Origin: an uncultured Bacteroidota bacterium
GTDB lineage: Bacteria > Bacteroidota > Bacteroidia > Bacteroidales > UBA12481
Assembly: GCA_903919925.1 (NCBI GenBank)
Contig: CAIXKO010000536.1
Coordinates: forward strand, 1 to 36,914
DNA length: 36,914 nucleotides
Direction: 5' to 3'
The notes under the pieces are model-generated. The model was given only the letters and a program-made list of their open reading frames with translations, had not been told where the DNA came from and ran no database searches. The first letter of the stretch is position 1. Every line of letters begins with the position of its first letter. Shown piece after piece: positions 20,384 to 29,170 of the stretch. Made by a program: the position numbers and the translations under genes.

Positions 20384-20399
20384 TTAATAGGATATTATC

Positions 20400-21683
20400 A
20401 TGAAAAGAATGGAACGTCTTACTTTTCTGAAAAGTGCAGCCGCTGTTTCGGCTTTTACAATTTTAAAACCGGTTACCGCCTTTGGTACCCGGGCTAACTC
20501 TGCCATCCGGGTGGGGATTATCGGCTGTGGAGGAAGAGGAACAGCCGTTCTATCTTCCATGTCGCAAAATACTGATATCGCTATTATTGCAATGGCGGAT
20601 CTTTTTGATGACAAGCTGCAGAATGCTCATCCCATTTTTAATAAACTTAATACCACAAAAGGATTACCTGAAGTACCCAAGACGAATATCCATCAGGGAT
20701 CAAAAGCTTATCTGCCGTTGCTGAACAACAAGGATGTGGATGCAGTCCTGATCTCCTCTCCTTGTTATTCTCATCCCGGATACATTGATGCCGCGCTTGC
20801 TGCCGGGAAACACGTTTATTCTGAAAAGCCGGTCGCAGTTGATGTTGCTGGTTGTGAGCAGGTAGTAAGACTGGGTGAAATGGTTAAAGGGAAACTGAGT
20901 CTGGCTATCGGGTTTCAGATCCGGTTTGCCTCGGCATATGTCGAAATGGTAAGAAGAATACACCAGGGCGATTTAGGTGAGATGATTAATGCTCAATTGT
21001 ATTATTTTTCGGGTGGCGTTCCCCATAAACCTTATCAAAATGTATCTTACGATGAGGCGCGGATCAGGAATCAATATCATTTTCATGCCTTGTCGGGAGG
21101 TATTTTGCTCGACCAGGGAATCCATATCCTTGATGTCTGCAACTGGGCTTTGCAGGCTCACCCGGTAAAAGCAACCGGCAGTGGTGGTAAAAGGGCAGGA
21201 GTCGATTTTGGAGATGCCTGGACCAATTATCAGGTATTGTATGAATATCCTGATCAGGTGAATGTCAGCTTTCATGGTACCCAGTTTGGCACCCAATCCG
21301 GAGGAGTTTGTGCCAGGTTTATCGGTACAAAAGGCATCGCTGAGGCCCATTACAGTGGCGGAGTTTTTATTCAGGGTGAAAAACCATGGGATTCGGGTAT
21401 TGCCAGGTGCAAGGATGCTGAACTGACAGCTGAGCAAAGAGCTGCAGGTATTTTCCTGTCTTCGCTTCATGATGCGGATACCAATAAGGATTTCGCTTTT
21501 ATAAAAAGCATTGAAACTGGAAATTTTATCAATGAGGCGCGTTCCGGAGCAGAATCAACTCTCTCCGCTATATTAGGCCGGACCGCTGCAGCCGCTGGTG
21601 AAGAAATTACCTGGGATGAAATGATTCTTTCCAATGCCAGGCTGGATCCCATGTTAAACCTTTCTCAATTTGATAAAAAATAA
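20400..21683 (+). CDS. Gfo/Idh/MocA-family NAD(P)-dependent oxidoreductase with N-terminal signal-like region
   Basis: Rossmann motif IRVGIIGCGGRGTAVL; DAVLISSPCYSHPGYIDAALAAGKHVYSEKPVAVD; LLDQGIHILDVCNWAL. N-terminus MKRMERLTFLKSAAAVSAFTILKPVTAFG resembles a degenerate Tat signal. Confidence 0.93.
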   Translation: MKRMERLTFLKSAAAVSAFTILKPVTAFGTRANSAIRVGIIGCGGRGTAVLSSMSQNTDIAIIAMADLFDDKLQNAHPIFNKLNTTKGLPEVPKTNIHQGSKAYLPLLNNKDVDAVLISSPCYSHPGYIDAALAAGKHVYSEKPVAVDVAGCEQVVRLGEMVKGKLSLAIGFQIRFASAYVEMVRRIHQGDLGEMINAQLYYFSGGVPHKPYQNVSYDEARIRNQYHFHALSGGILLDQGIHILDVCNWALQAHPVKATGSGGKRAGVDFGDAWTNYQVLYEYPDQVNVSFHGTQFGTQSGGVCARFIGTKGIAEAHYSGGVFIQGEKPWDSGIARCKDAELTAEQRAAGIFLSSLHDADTNKDFAFIKSIETGNFINEARSGAESTLSAILGRTAAAAGEEITWDEMILSNARLDPMLNLSQFDKK

Positions 21684-21700
21684 GAAATTCTATCGAAAGC

Positions 21701-22621
21701 ATGAACCGAAGGAAGTTTCTCTATTCAAGCGCCATGGTTGCCGGCACATCCGGAATTGTTTCGTCTTTTGGGGTTGGGGCAACCTTAAAAGCCGATGGTG
21801 CTGCAAAGAATATTTTGCTGGGAGTGATCTCGGTCGCGGACAATCCGGAAGAAGATTTAAAAGTGGTCAGGGACCTTGGCTTTCCAACTTGCCAGCTCAG
21901 CATTGAAAGTTATTCCCCTGAATTGGCTGTCAGGTTATCGGCGGCACTTGAAAAATACCGGATAAAACCGACTACATTAATCTGCATGGGGCCAGGTATT
22001 TACAAGTGGAACCTTACTGAGGGCCCTTCAACTATCGGTTTGGTGCCCCGCCAAAACCGGGATGCACGTGTGGAGCGGCTGAAACAGGGTATTGATTTTT
22101 GCAAGGCGGCTGGAATCCCTGCGGTTCATGCCCATTTCGGTTTTATTCCGGAAGATCCCAAGGATGTTTTGTATCTGGAGTTTATCGAGACTATGAAACC
22201 TATTGGTGAATACGCACTAAAACAGGGGATCGACATCTATTTTGAAACAGGGCAGGAAACTCCGGTTACCCTGCTCAGGGTAATACAGGATATAGGAACG
22301 GGAAATCTTTTTGTGAATTACGACACCGCAAATCTGGTGATGTATGGAAAAGCTAATCCTCTTGATGGTTTAAAGGTGATTGGGAAATACGTAAAGGCTC
22401 TGCATGCGAAAGACGGTACCTATCCTGTAAATCCCAATGAGTTGGGGAAAGAGGTTCCGATTCCGGAAGGAGAGGTGGATTTTCCGGCAGTAATTTCCTG
22501 CCTCATGGAACTGGGTTTCAAGGGAAGTATTACGATAGAATGTGAACTTTCCGGACTCAATAGAGATTACATCTTAAAAACAAAAGAGTACCTGGGGAAA
22601 ATTATTTCAGCAGAATCCTGA
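21701..22621 (+). CDS. Sugar phosphate isomerase/epimerase-like (xylose-isomerase-like TIM barrel, AP_endonuc_2 type) with Tat signal
   Basis: Twin-arginine leader MNRRKFLYSSAMVAG; IYFETGQETPVTLLRVI, LFVNYDTANLVMYG, YVKALHAKDGTYPV, GEVDFPAVISCLMELGFKGSITIECE. Confidence 0.9.
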   Translation: MNRRKFLYSSAMVAGTSGIVSSFGVGATLKADGAAKNILLGVISVADNPEEDLKVVRDLGFPTCQLSIESYSPELAVRLSAALEKYRIKPTTLICMGPGIYKWNLTEGPSTIGLVPRQNRDARVERLKQGIDFCKAAGIPAVHAHFGFIPEDPKDVLYLEFIETMKPIGEYALKQGIDIYFETGQETPVTLLRVIQDIGTGNLFVNYDTANLVMYGKANPLDGLKVIGKYVKALHAKDGTYPVNPNELGKEVPIPEGEVDFPAVISCLMELGFKGSITIECELSGLNRDYILKTKEYLGKIISAES

Positions 22622-22694
22622 TCTGTCCAATTAAACGTGCCATGTCACAACTTCCATAAGTCTTAACAATCACTTCATCAAAATAAAAACAATT

Positions 22695-23507
22695 ATGAGA
22701 GCAAAAAAGGAGTTCAGGAGTAAAGATGAGCATGTACTTTATGTTGGCGACTGGGTATTTCATCTTGGCCCCATGTTTATTGAAACGCCTTTTGGATCAG
22801 AAACCAAGGATGCCGATCTTCATTTCTACGGAGAGCGCCTGACAGAAGCCCTGGAACACCTGGTCGATGTTACCCCCCTGGCTAATTGGGAACTTTATCG
22901 GCTTGAACCGGGCAAACTTGAAGAATTTCTCAAACAGTCGGTTTGTTTGATTATCAGCGATGTTGAAGCTAAATGTTTCCATTTGTATCCCGGGTTTTTT
23001 GACAGGGCCAGGAGAGAAAACCGAGTGGTTACATTCCCTGACAGGCTTAATGTGATAAAGGAATGGATCAATAATGGAGGGGGGCTGATGATGCTGGGAG
23101 GATGGCTATCCTTTAGCGGAGTGCAGGCCAGAGCCGGATGGGGAAGAAGCTCCTTTTCAAATGTTTTGCCTGTTGAATGCCTCTTAACAGAAGATTTAGT
23201 GGAATCATCAGAGGGTTTTACTGCCGAAGTATTAATGCCTGATCATCCTGTCGTAAAAGGATTACCATGGCATAAATTCCCTCCAATATTCGGGTACAAT
23301 GAGGTTAAAGAAAAACCTGATGGGCTGGTGTTGGTTCGCGTAAAAGAAACCGGCCACCCATTGGTAGTAGCCGGCAGTTACGGGAAAGGCCGTATCTTAA
23401 CCTATATGTCAGATCCTGCGCCTCATTGGGGAATAAACTTTGAACTGTGGGACGGCTATGATGCTTTTTGGCAACAATCTTTAATGTGGGTAACCCATAA
23501 AATATGA
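22695..23507 (+). CDS. Putative glutamine amidotransferase-like protein (GATase1_like/ThuA-like)
   Basis: VCLIISDVEAKCFHLYPGF..., IKEWINNGGGLMMLGGWLSFSG, HPVVKGLPWHKFPPIFGYNEV, GHPLVVAGSYGKGRILTYMSDPAPHWG; no Cys at the usual nucleophile elbow. Confidence 0.78.
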   Translation: MRAKKEFRSKDEHVLYVGDWVFHLGPMFIETPFGSETKDADLHFYGERLTEALEHLVDVTPLANWELYRLEPGKLEEFLKQSVCLIISDVEAKCFHLYPGFFDRARRENRVVTFPDRLNVIKEWINNGGGLMMLGGWLSFSGVQARAGWGRSSFSNVLPVECLLTEDLVESSEGFTAEVLMPDHPVVKGLPWHKFPPIFGYNEVKEKPDGLVLVRVKETGHPLVVAGSYGKGRILTYMSDPAPHWGINFELWDGYDAFWQQSLMWVTHKI

Positions 23508-24718
23508 AGGAATCAACATTAATGGCCGGAACTTCGGTTGCAGATATCACACCGCCTCTGGAAGTTGGCCTGCTGACTTCAGCGGTAAAGGGGTTATACG
23601 CTCCGTTTGAATCTGTCAGGCTGCCATTAAAAGCCAGGGTTTTAGTATTAAAATCCGGAAATGAGCTGGTAGCTGTAGTTACGCTGGATCTTTTATCATT
23701 AAATGATACATCAGTGGGCGGTTGGGAAACTTTTAAACAGGAAGTCTCTGATGTTATCCCTGCTGAAAGAATCATTATTTGCTGCACCCATACACATACC
23801 GCTCCGGAATCGGCTGCCCTGACCGGATTATATTTAACCAAGCCCTATCAGATCTGGCTGACGCAGGTTCAGCTGAGAATCAAGGAAGCTATTAACGAGG
23901 CAATCCGTACAGTCAGGTATTGTTCTCTCTCAGTCTCTATCTCCAACCTGGAAGGTTTTTCCATGCAGCGCCGGATAAAAACACCTTCAGGGATTGTCCT
24001 GTCTGATTCTGTCCAACCGATTGCTACGGACATATTAAATCTTCCACCGGTAGATCGCCGGGTCGTCTCTCTTCATTTTCATGACACCAATGGGATTGGG
24101 ATTGCTGTTGTTGTGCATGCAGTATGTCATGCGGTGCATGAAATGTGTATGCCGCATGTATCTTCTGAATTTCCGGGCGAAATGTGCAAAGAATTAGAAA
24201 TGTCCTCTAAAAACGGTATGGCAATGTTTTTAAATGGTGCTGCCGGTGATACCAATCCGCCGACAGTTTCTATGGGGCCTGAATATTCGCGCCGGCATGG
24301 ACTTGCCTTAGCCTATTTAGCTCGAAAAGCGGAAAACCAATATCAAGTTGAAAGTTCTCTTTTTTCATTTGCGAAAAGGAATGTTCAAATGTCAATAAGA
24401 TCCGAATCGAATGTGACCAATGAACTTGATGCGATGGCAAGGCTAAATGCCATACGGATTGGCTCATTGGCGATTCTGTTTCTACCCGGAGAGCCTTTTG
24501 TTGAAATTGCTTTGGAAATAGAAGAAGCTTCCCCGTTTGAGCATACGATTGTGGTTGGTTATAGTGAAAACAATATAGGCTATATTCCTACTGAAGAAGC
24601 ATTTATCCAGGGGGGGTATGAAATCGGTCCGGGCAAATGGTCCTGTTTGGAGAAGGGGGCGGATAAAGTAATCTATGCCAATGCCTTACAATTATTAGAA
24701 GAGCTTTACAATAATTAA
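23504..24718 (+). CDS. Neutral/alkaline ceramidase-like (N-terminal domain family) metal-dependent hydrolase, no signal peptide seen
   Basis: AGTSVADITPPLEVG, IIICCTHTHTAPES (candidate zinc motif), MAMFLNGAAGDTNPP, LFLPGEPFVEIALEI, VVGYSENNIGYIPTEEAFIQGGYE. ATGA overlap with the upstream gene. Confidence 0.85.
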   Translation: MKESTLMAGTSVADITPPLEVGLLTSAVKGLYAPFESVRLPLKARVLVLKSGNELVAVVTLDLLSLNDTSVGGWETFKQEVSDVIPAERIIICCTHTHTAPESAALTGLYLTKPYQIWLTQVQLRIKEAINEAIRTVRYCSLSVSISNLEGFSMQRRIKTPSGIVLSDSVQPIATDILNLPPVDRRVVSLHFHDTNGIGIAVVVHAVCHAVHEMCMPHVSSEFPGEMCKELEMSSKNGMAMFLNGAAGDTNPPTVSMGPEYSRRHGLALAYLARKAENQYQVESSLFSFAKRNVQMSIRSESNVTNELDAMARLNAIRIGSLAILFLPGEPFVEIALEIEEASPFEHTIVVGYSENNIGYIPTEEAFIQGGYEIGPGKWSCLEKGADKVIYANALQLLEELYNN

Positions 24719-24799
24719 ATCGTGACTAGCCTTACCGAAAATTAAGTGATATCGAAAAGTTGGACAGGTAGGGAAATTGAACTAAAAACCCAATTAAAA

Positions 24800-27034
24800 A
24801 TGAAAAACTGGTCTGGTTTCCAAATCATCATTGCCGGGATACTGCTTTGGGCAGGATTATCAAGTTTCCCCTTAAATGTAAAGGATAATGCTACAGCCTC
24901 AGCAAAAGTAGCATTAACCAGTAAGGGAAACAGCCTTATTCTTAGCTGCAGAGCCGACAATGATCTCTATCAGGTTTTGGTTGCAAATCGTATAAGATGC
25001 AAACGTTACAGCAGCCCTTCAGAAGCTGTGGACAGGGCATCCGCGGGTGGAGCCGTGATGATCCTTGCTGATGAGTACCCCGCAAAAACCACCACCCTTG
25101 ATACATCCCTTTACGAAAAGGCAGCTAAAAAGAAGTTGAAATTATATGTTGAATATCCTTCGTTTCTGCCGGGTTTAGCAGTCCAGCCGCCTCGTCCCAC
25201 ATCCCTGGAGCGCGTGGTGGTTTCTACCGGTGAAATTGAAAATCTGACCCTCATGCAGATATTGTGTCTGCATGATTGCAATTATATTCCGGTTTCAGTA
25301 GAAAATCCTCTATTGACAGTAAGTAAGGTTGCCGGATTCGACCGTGCTGTTTATGGTTTGGATAAAGACGCACATACCAGCGCCATCCTATTCGAACAAC
25401 TTCCCGGCAGATTGCTGGTATCGACTACTAAACTCAGCCAATTCGTTACAGCAAGATATGCGCCGAAAGATGCCATGCAGGCCATATGGGCATATGTCCT
25501 GCAATGGCTGGGGGTAGATAAAGCTTCGGCTCAAAATCTTGAATGGACACCTGCTGTTCGACCAACCTATACAAGGGAACAATCGCTTCCCCCGGATGCT
25601 GCCCGTTTAGCCGTTCAGCGAGGAATAGATTGGCATACAAAGGCCAAAATGCTGCTTAACGACGAGGGGTGGGAGGAATATAAACAGTTTTGGAAGCTGA
25701 ATGATTCGAATATACTGACTACGGTAGAAGCGATAATTAATTCAGCTCCTCAGCCCAAAAGCCAGGTTGGTGACGGAACTTATGGAGTATTGGAAGGGAT
25801 TGTTTCCCAGGTAAACCAGGATGGCAGTCAACCTACCCGCTGGTGGCTTCGAACAGATTCGAACGGAGAAAGCTCCCTGGCTTTTGCCCTCAGGTGGGCA
25901 ATGGATGGTGATGAAAGAAGCAGGCAGGTAGCCGGAAATTTGCTGGACTGGGTTTATCAGCGTTCCGGATTGTTCCAAAATGATCCGAAAAAAGCAAATT
26001 ACGGTTTGCTTTTCTGGGCACCGGGAAATGCACAGGCGCTTTATCAGGATAATGACATAAAGACGATTCTCGGTTGCATGGGGACAGCTGGGTTAATGAA
26101 TACCGATCGTTGGGACGAAGTGCTTGTTAAAAATATATTGGGAAACTTCAGGACAACGGGTGCGAATGGATTCCGGGGCCAGCGAATAGAAAACCCTGAA
26201 TTACTTCGTGATGGATGGCAGAAATATTGGAACAGAAATAAAATCCAGCTGCAGCCTCATTATGAAGCCTGGACATGGGCTTCCTATTTATGGCTGTATG
26301 ATAAAACCCAATGGAAGCCGCTGTTGGAAAAAACAGCAAAAGGGGTGAATATGATGATGAAGGCGTATCCCAGGGATTGGCGATGGACCAATGGAATCCA
26401 GCAGGAACGAGGCCGTATGCTGCTTGCTTTGGCATGGCTGATCAGGGTGGATGACCGACCCGAATATCGGGCATGGCTAAAACAACTAGCCAATGATATT
26501 GAAAAATGCCAGGATATTTCCGGAGCGATCCGGGAAGAGCTTGGGGCTCTTGATCACGGAGACATGGCGCCTCCAACCTCAAATGCTGCTTACGGCACCG
26601 GTGAAGCCCCCTTGATTCAGGAGAACGGAGACAGTGTGTCCGACCTTTTATATACTTGTAATTTTACCTTCTTAGGGCTTCACGAGGCCTATGCAGCAAC
26701 AGGCGATGAGCAGTACAAGATTATGGAGGACAGGCTTGCAGATTTTCTTATCCGTATCCAGGTAGGAAGTGAAAAACACAGCGAGTTGGATGGTGGCTGG
26801 TTCCGTGCCTTCGATTACCGGCAATGGGAGTATTGGGGGTCAAATGCCGACGCCGGATGGGGAGCCTGGTCAATAGAAGCGGGGTGGACCCAGGCATGGC
26901 TACCTACCGTTCTTGCCATGCGGGAGTTGAATAAAAATCTTTGGGACATAACCAGCAAAAGTAAGGTGGAAAAACACTTTGATAGTATTCGCAGGCAAAT
27001 GATACCAGATGAAGTACTAAAGAACGTGAAATAA
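24800..27034 (+). CDS. Paralog 4 of the five-member family, exported but apparently not a lipoprotein, function unknown
   Basis: The ORF track begins at a GTG (24746), but ATG 24800 gives a clean signal peptide MKNWSGFQIIIAGILLWAGLSS without a lipobox Cys. DNDLY, TTKLSQF, GDGTYGVLEG, RWWLRTDSNGE, ELDGGWFRAFD, GWGAWSIEAGWTQAWL. Confidence 0.82.
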   Translation: MKNWSGFQIIIAGILLWAGLSSFPLNVKDNATASAKVALTSKGNSLILSCRADNDLYQVLVANRIRCKRYSSPSEAVDRASAGGAVMILADEYPAKTTTLDTSLYEKAAKKKLKLYVEYPSFLPGLAVQPPRPTSLERVVVSTGEIENLTLMQILCLHDCNYIPVSVENPLLTVSKVAGFDRAVYGLDKDAHTSAILFEQLPGRLLVSTTKLSQFVTARYAPKDAMQAIWAYVLQWLGVDKASAQNLEWTPAVRPTYTREQSLPPDAARLAVQRGIDWHTKAKMLLNDEGWEEYKQFWKLNDSNILTTVEAIINSAPQPKSQVGDGTYGVLEGIVSQVNQDGSQPTRWWLRTDSNGESSLAFALRWAMDGDERSRQVAGNLLDWVYQRSGLFQNDPKKANYGLLFWAPGNAQALYQDNDIKTILGCMGTAGLMNTDRWDEVLVKNILGNFRTTGANGFRGQRIENPELLRDGWQKYWNRNKIQLQPHYEAWTWASYLWLYDKTQWKPLLEKTAKGVNMMMKAYPRDWRWTNGIQQERGRMLLALAWLIRVDDRPEYRAWLKQLANDIEKCQDISGAIREELGALDHGDMAPPTSNAAYGTGEAPLIQENGDSVSDLLYTCNFTFLGLHEAYAATGDEQYKIMEDRLADFLIRIQVGSEKHSELDGGWFRAFDYRQWEYWGSNADAGWGAWSIEAGWTQAWLPTVLAMRELNKNLWDITSKSKVEKHFDSIRRQMIPDEVLKNVK

Positions 27035-27046
27035 AATTAAAAGAAC

Positions 27047-29152
27047 ATGAATCAGAAAATGGTCAGAAGGTTATTATGTAAATTGAAATGTTTTTTTATT
27101 GTAATGGGATTATTTTCTCCGTGCATTGCACAAGAGACTTACATTGGTAAATATTGCGAAGGAGAAGGTGATGGGGAATATTTGCGCCTGATAGATGAGT
27201 CCTTTGCTTTTTTTCATCCTAATCCGATAGTGCCCAACCTTTCTATGCTCTATCAAACTGAATGGAATACTTTCGTAGAAGGCACTGAATGGCGCGGCTG
27301 GTGGATACAAAACAGTTATGGATTCTCGTATGCTGTTACCCCATTTCTCCAGGAGCCATGGTTCTCTACTCTTCAACGGTCGTGGGATCTTTTTTGGAAT
27401 AAACAGGGGAATGGGAAGGAAATGGCTTTATGGGGAGGTAGCCCCACAGCAAATGGAATAATGTCATCCATGGTTGCACCTGATGGTTGTTTGGGCGATT
27501 GTGCAAGACCAGGAGAGATTGTTTATAAGCAAGGAGATGGGGATTTGAATAAGCACGACTGGTTTTATGAAGCCACTGCTGCAGGTGTTGTCATGCAGGC
27601 AGAGATCTTATTGGCCGGGCGCAATGGAAAGGCATTAGCCTATTATCTCCCGAAAATGGCGCGGGCTTGTGATTTTATTGAAAAGGTTCGCGACCCCAAA
27701 AACAATCTCTTTCTTGTGGGACCAGCTTGTAATCTTATTGCGCCTTCTTATGGAGGAGTTAAACAAGATGATGGCTCCTTTGGAAAGGGCTATTTGGCAG
27801 GGCTTTCTATTACCTATCTTGCAGCCCTTGATAGAATGGTTGAGCTTTACAAACTATTTGGAGACCAGGAAAAGCTTGCTGAATATAAACGCCGGCAAAA
27901 TAACACCCGAGAATCATTATCTCAGCTGCTGACTCCTGCCGGCTATTTTGTAAAATCTCTGGAACCGGATGGAACCAAGCATGGTGTTCTGGGGCAGAAA
28001 CAATATGGATACCTTGAAGGTGTAGCTAATGCAGATGCTGTAGCGATGAGGGTTGTTGATAATGAAACTGCTGAAAGCATTTACAAACAGATTGCGGAAT
28101 ATCCGGGCATCCGGCCCTTCGATTTTCTCTTAACCAATGCTCCCGGCTTAGACGATACATATTATGGTTGGGGCAGAACCACCGGTGAGGGATTGGAGGG
28201 GATTAATCAATTCGGAGACTGGGTTAACGGAGGTGTATGGGGTACGGTTGAAGGCAGAGCCATTCTGATGTATGCGCGGTTGGGAAAATTTGAAGATATA
28301 CGCAAGTCGGCCATTCGGGCCATGAAGTGGGCAAAGGATTTCCGTATGGATGCACCTTTTTCCCAACGTGGTGAAAATACCGATAATTCCTGGTTTGACG
28401 CCGGTAAGTGGCTCCATGGCGATGGTGTTAAGATTATGATTGACAACTTTGCGATTCCTGCAGCTACAATAAGAGGTTTATTCGATTATGAATATCTATC
28501 AGATTGTCTTGTTCTCCGTCCGCGTGTCCCGGGCTCAATTACCAGATACAAACAAAAGGACGCCGTACGATTCGGCGAGAAAAAAATTTATCTTACCTGC
28601 CTTAATGGAGGACCAAAAGTCAAGTCTGCTACCATCAATGGTAAAGCGATTAATATCAAATCTCCCGATGCCCTGCTGCTATTTTATGATCAGCTGCCAC
28701 AAGAAGCATATATAGAAATTATTACCTATGGTGGCTGGCCGCAAGAATATAAAGCGGCAGTATCTTACCCTCTTATTCCAGCTCTTGTCCCGAACAAAAA
28801 TCAAAAATTATCGGAATCTGCAGAATTAGTGGATTCATTGAAAAAACCGTATGCCATCCTAAATAAGATGCACAAAGCTCTGATTAAAAAGAGACAAGCG
28901 GAATACGAACAGGCTTTCGTTTCATCAATTATCGAAACATTTGAGGCTTATAGAGTTCGTGCAGCTATGGAGGTTCTTCCCGGTTATTATCGACCTGGAA
29001 ACGATGAAAATATTCTAAAATTTTACGCACTTAGATCCATAGCATTATATGACAATTATGAGAAGCGAATGGTTGATTATGCAGAAAAAGGAGATCCAAA
29101 TCAAAAACAGATAGCGATGCTCTTTTTAGAGGCTAAGAATAGTAAAAGGTAA
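27047..29152 (+). CDS. Exported (alpha/alpha)6-barrel glycosidase-like protein (six-hairpin/alpha-L-rhamnosidase-like) with C-terminal helical extension
   Basis: Signal peptide CFFIVMGLFSPCIAQ; EWRGWWIQNSYGFSYAVTPFL, KHDWFYEATAAGVVMQAEILLAGRNGKALAYYLPKM, KGYLAGLSITYLAALDRMVELYKLFGD; beta-sandwich-like C-terminal part LRPRVPGSITRYKQKDAVRFGEKKIYLTCLNGG. Confidence 0.65.
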   Translation: MNQKMVRRLLCKLKCFFIVMGLFSPCIAQETYIGKYCEGEGDGEYLRLIDESFAFFHPNPIVPNLSMLYQTEWNTFVEGTEWRGWWIQNSYGFSYAVTPFLQEPWFSTLQRSWDLFWNKQGNGKEMALWGGSPTANGIMSSMVAPDGCLGDCARPGEIVYKQGDGDLNKHDWFYEATAAGVVMQAEILLAGRNGKALAYYLPKMARACDFIEKVRDPKNNLFLVGPACNLIAPSYGGVKQDDGSFGKGYLAGLSITYLAALDRMVELYKLFGDQEKLAEYKRRQNNTRESLSQLLTPAGYFVKSLEPDGTKHGVLGQKQYGYLEGVANADAVAMRVVDNETAESIYKQIAEYPGIRPFDFLLTNAPGLDDTYYGWGRTTGEGLEGINQFGDWVNGGVWGTVEGRAILMYARLGKFEDIRKSAIRAMKWAKDFRMDAPFSQRGENTDNSWFDAGKWLHGDGVKIMIDNFAIPAATIRGLFDYEYLSDCLVLRPRVPGSITRYKQKDAVRFGEKKIYLTCLNGGPKVKSATINGKAINIKSPDALLLFYDQLPQEAYIEIITYGGWPQEYKAAVSYPLIPALVPNKNQKLSESAELVDSLKKPYAILNKMHKALIKKRQAEYEQAFVSSIIETFEAYRVRAAMEVLPGYYRPGNDENILKFYALRSIALYDNYEKRMVDYAEKGDPNQKQIAMLFLEAKNSKR

Positions 29153-29170
29153 AACCGGGGTAACACAACT

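Noticed and set aside
20973-21470. 165-aa minus-strand ORF inside the Gfo/Idh/MocA gene
   Set aside because: Antisense shadow of a strongly supported coding region.
23305-23841. 178-aa minus-strand ORF spanning the GATase-like/ceramidase-like junction
   Set aside because: Overlaps two coupled + strand genes with strong motifs; shadow ORF.
24746-24799. GTG-started extension of paralog 4
   Set aside because: Charged, non-signal sequence; ATG at 24800 gives a normal signal peptide.
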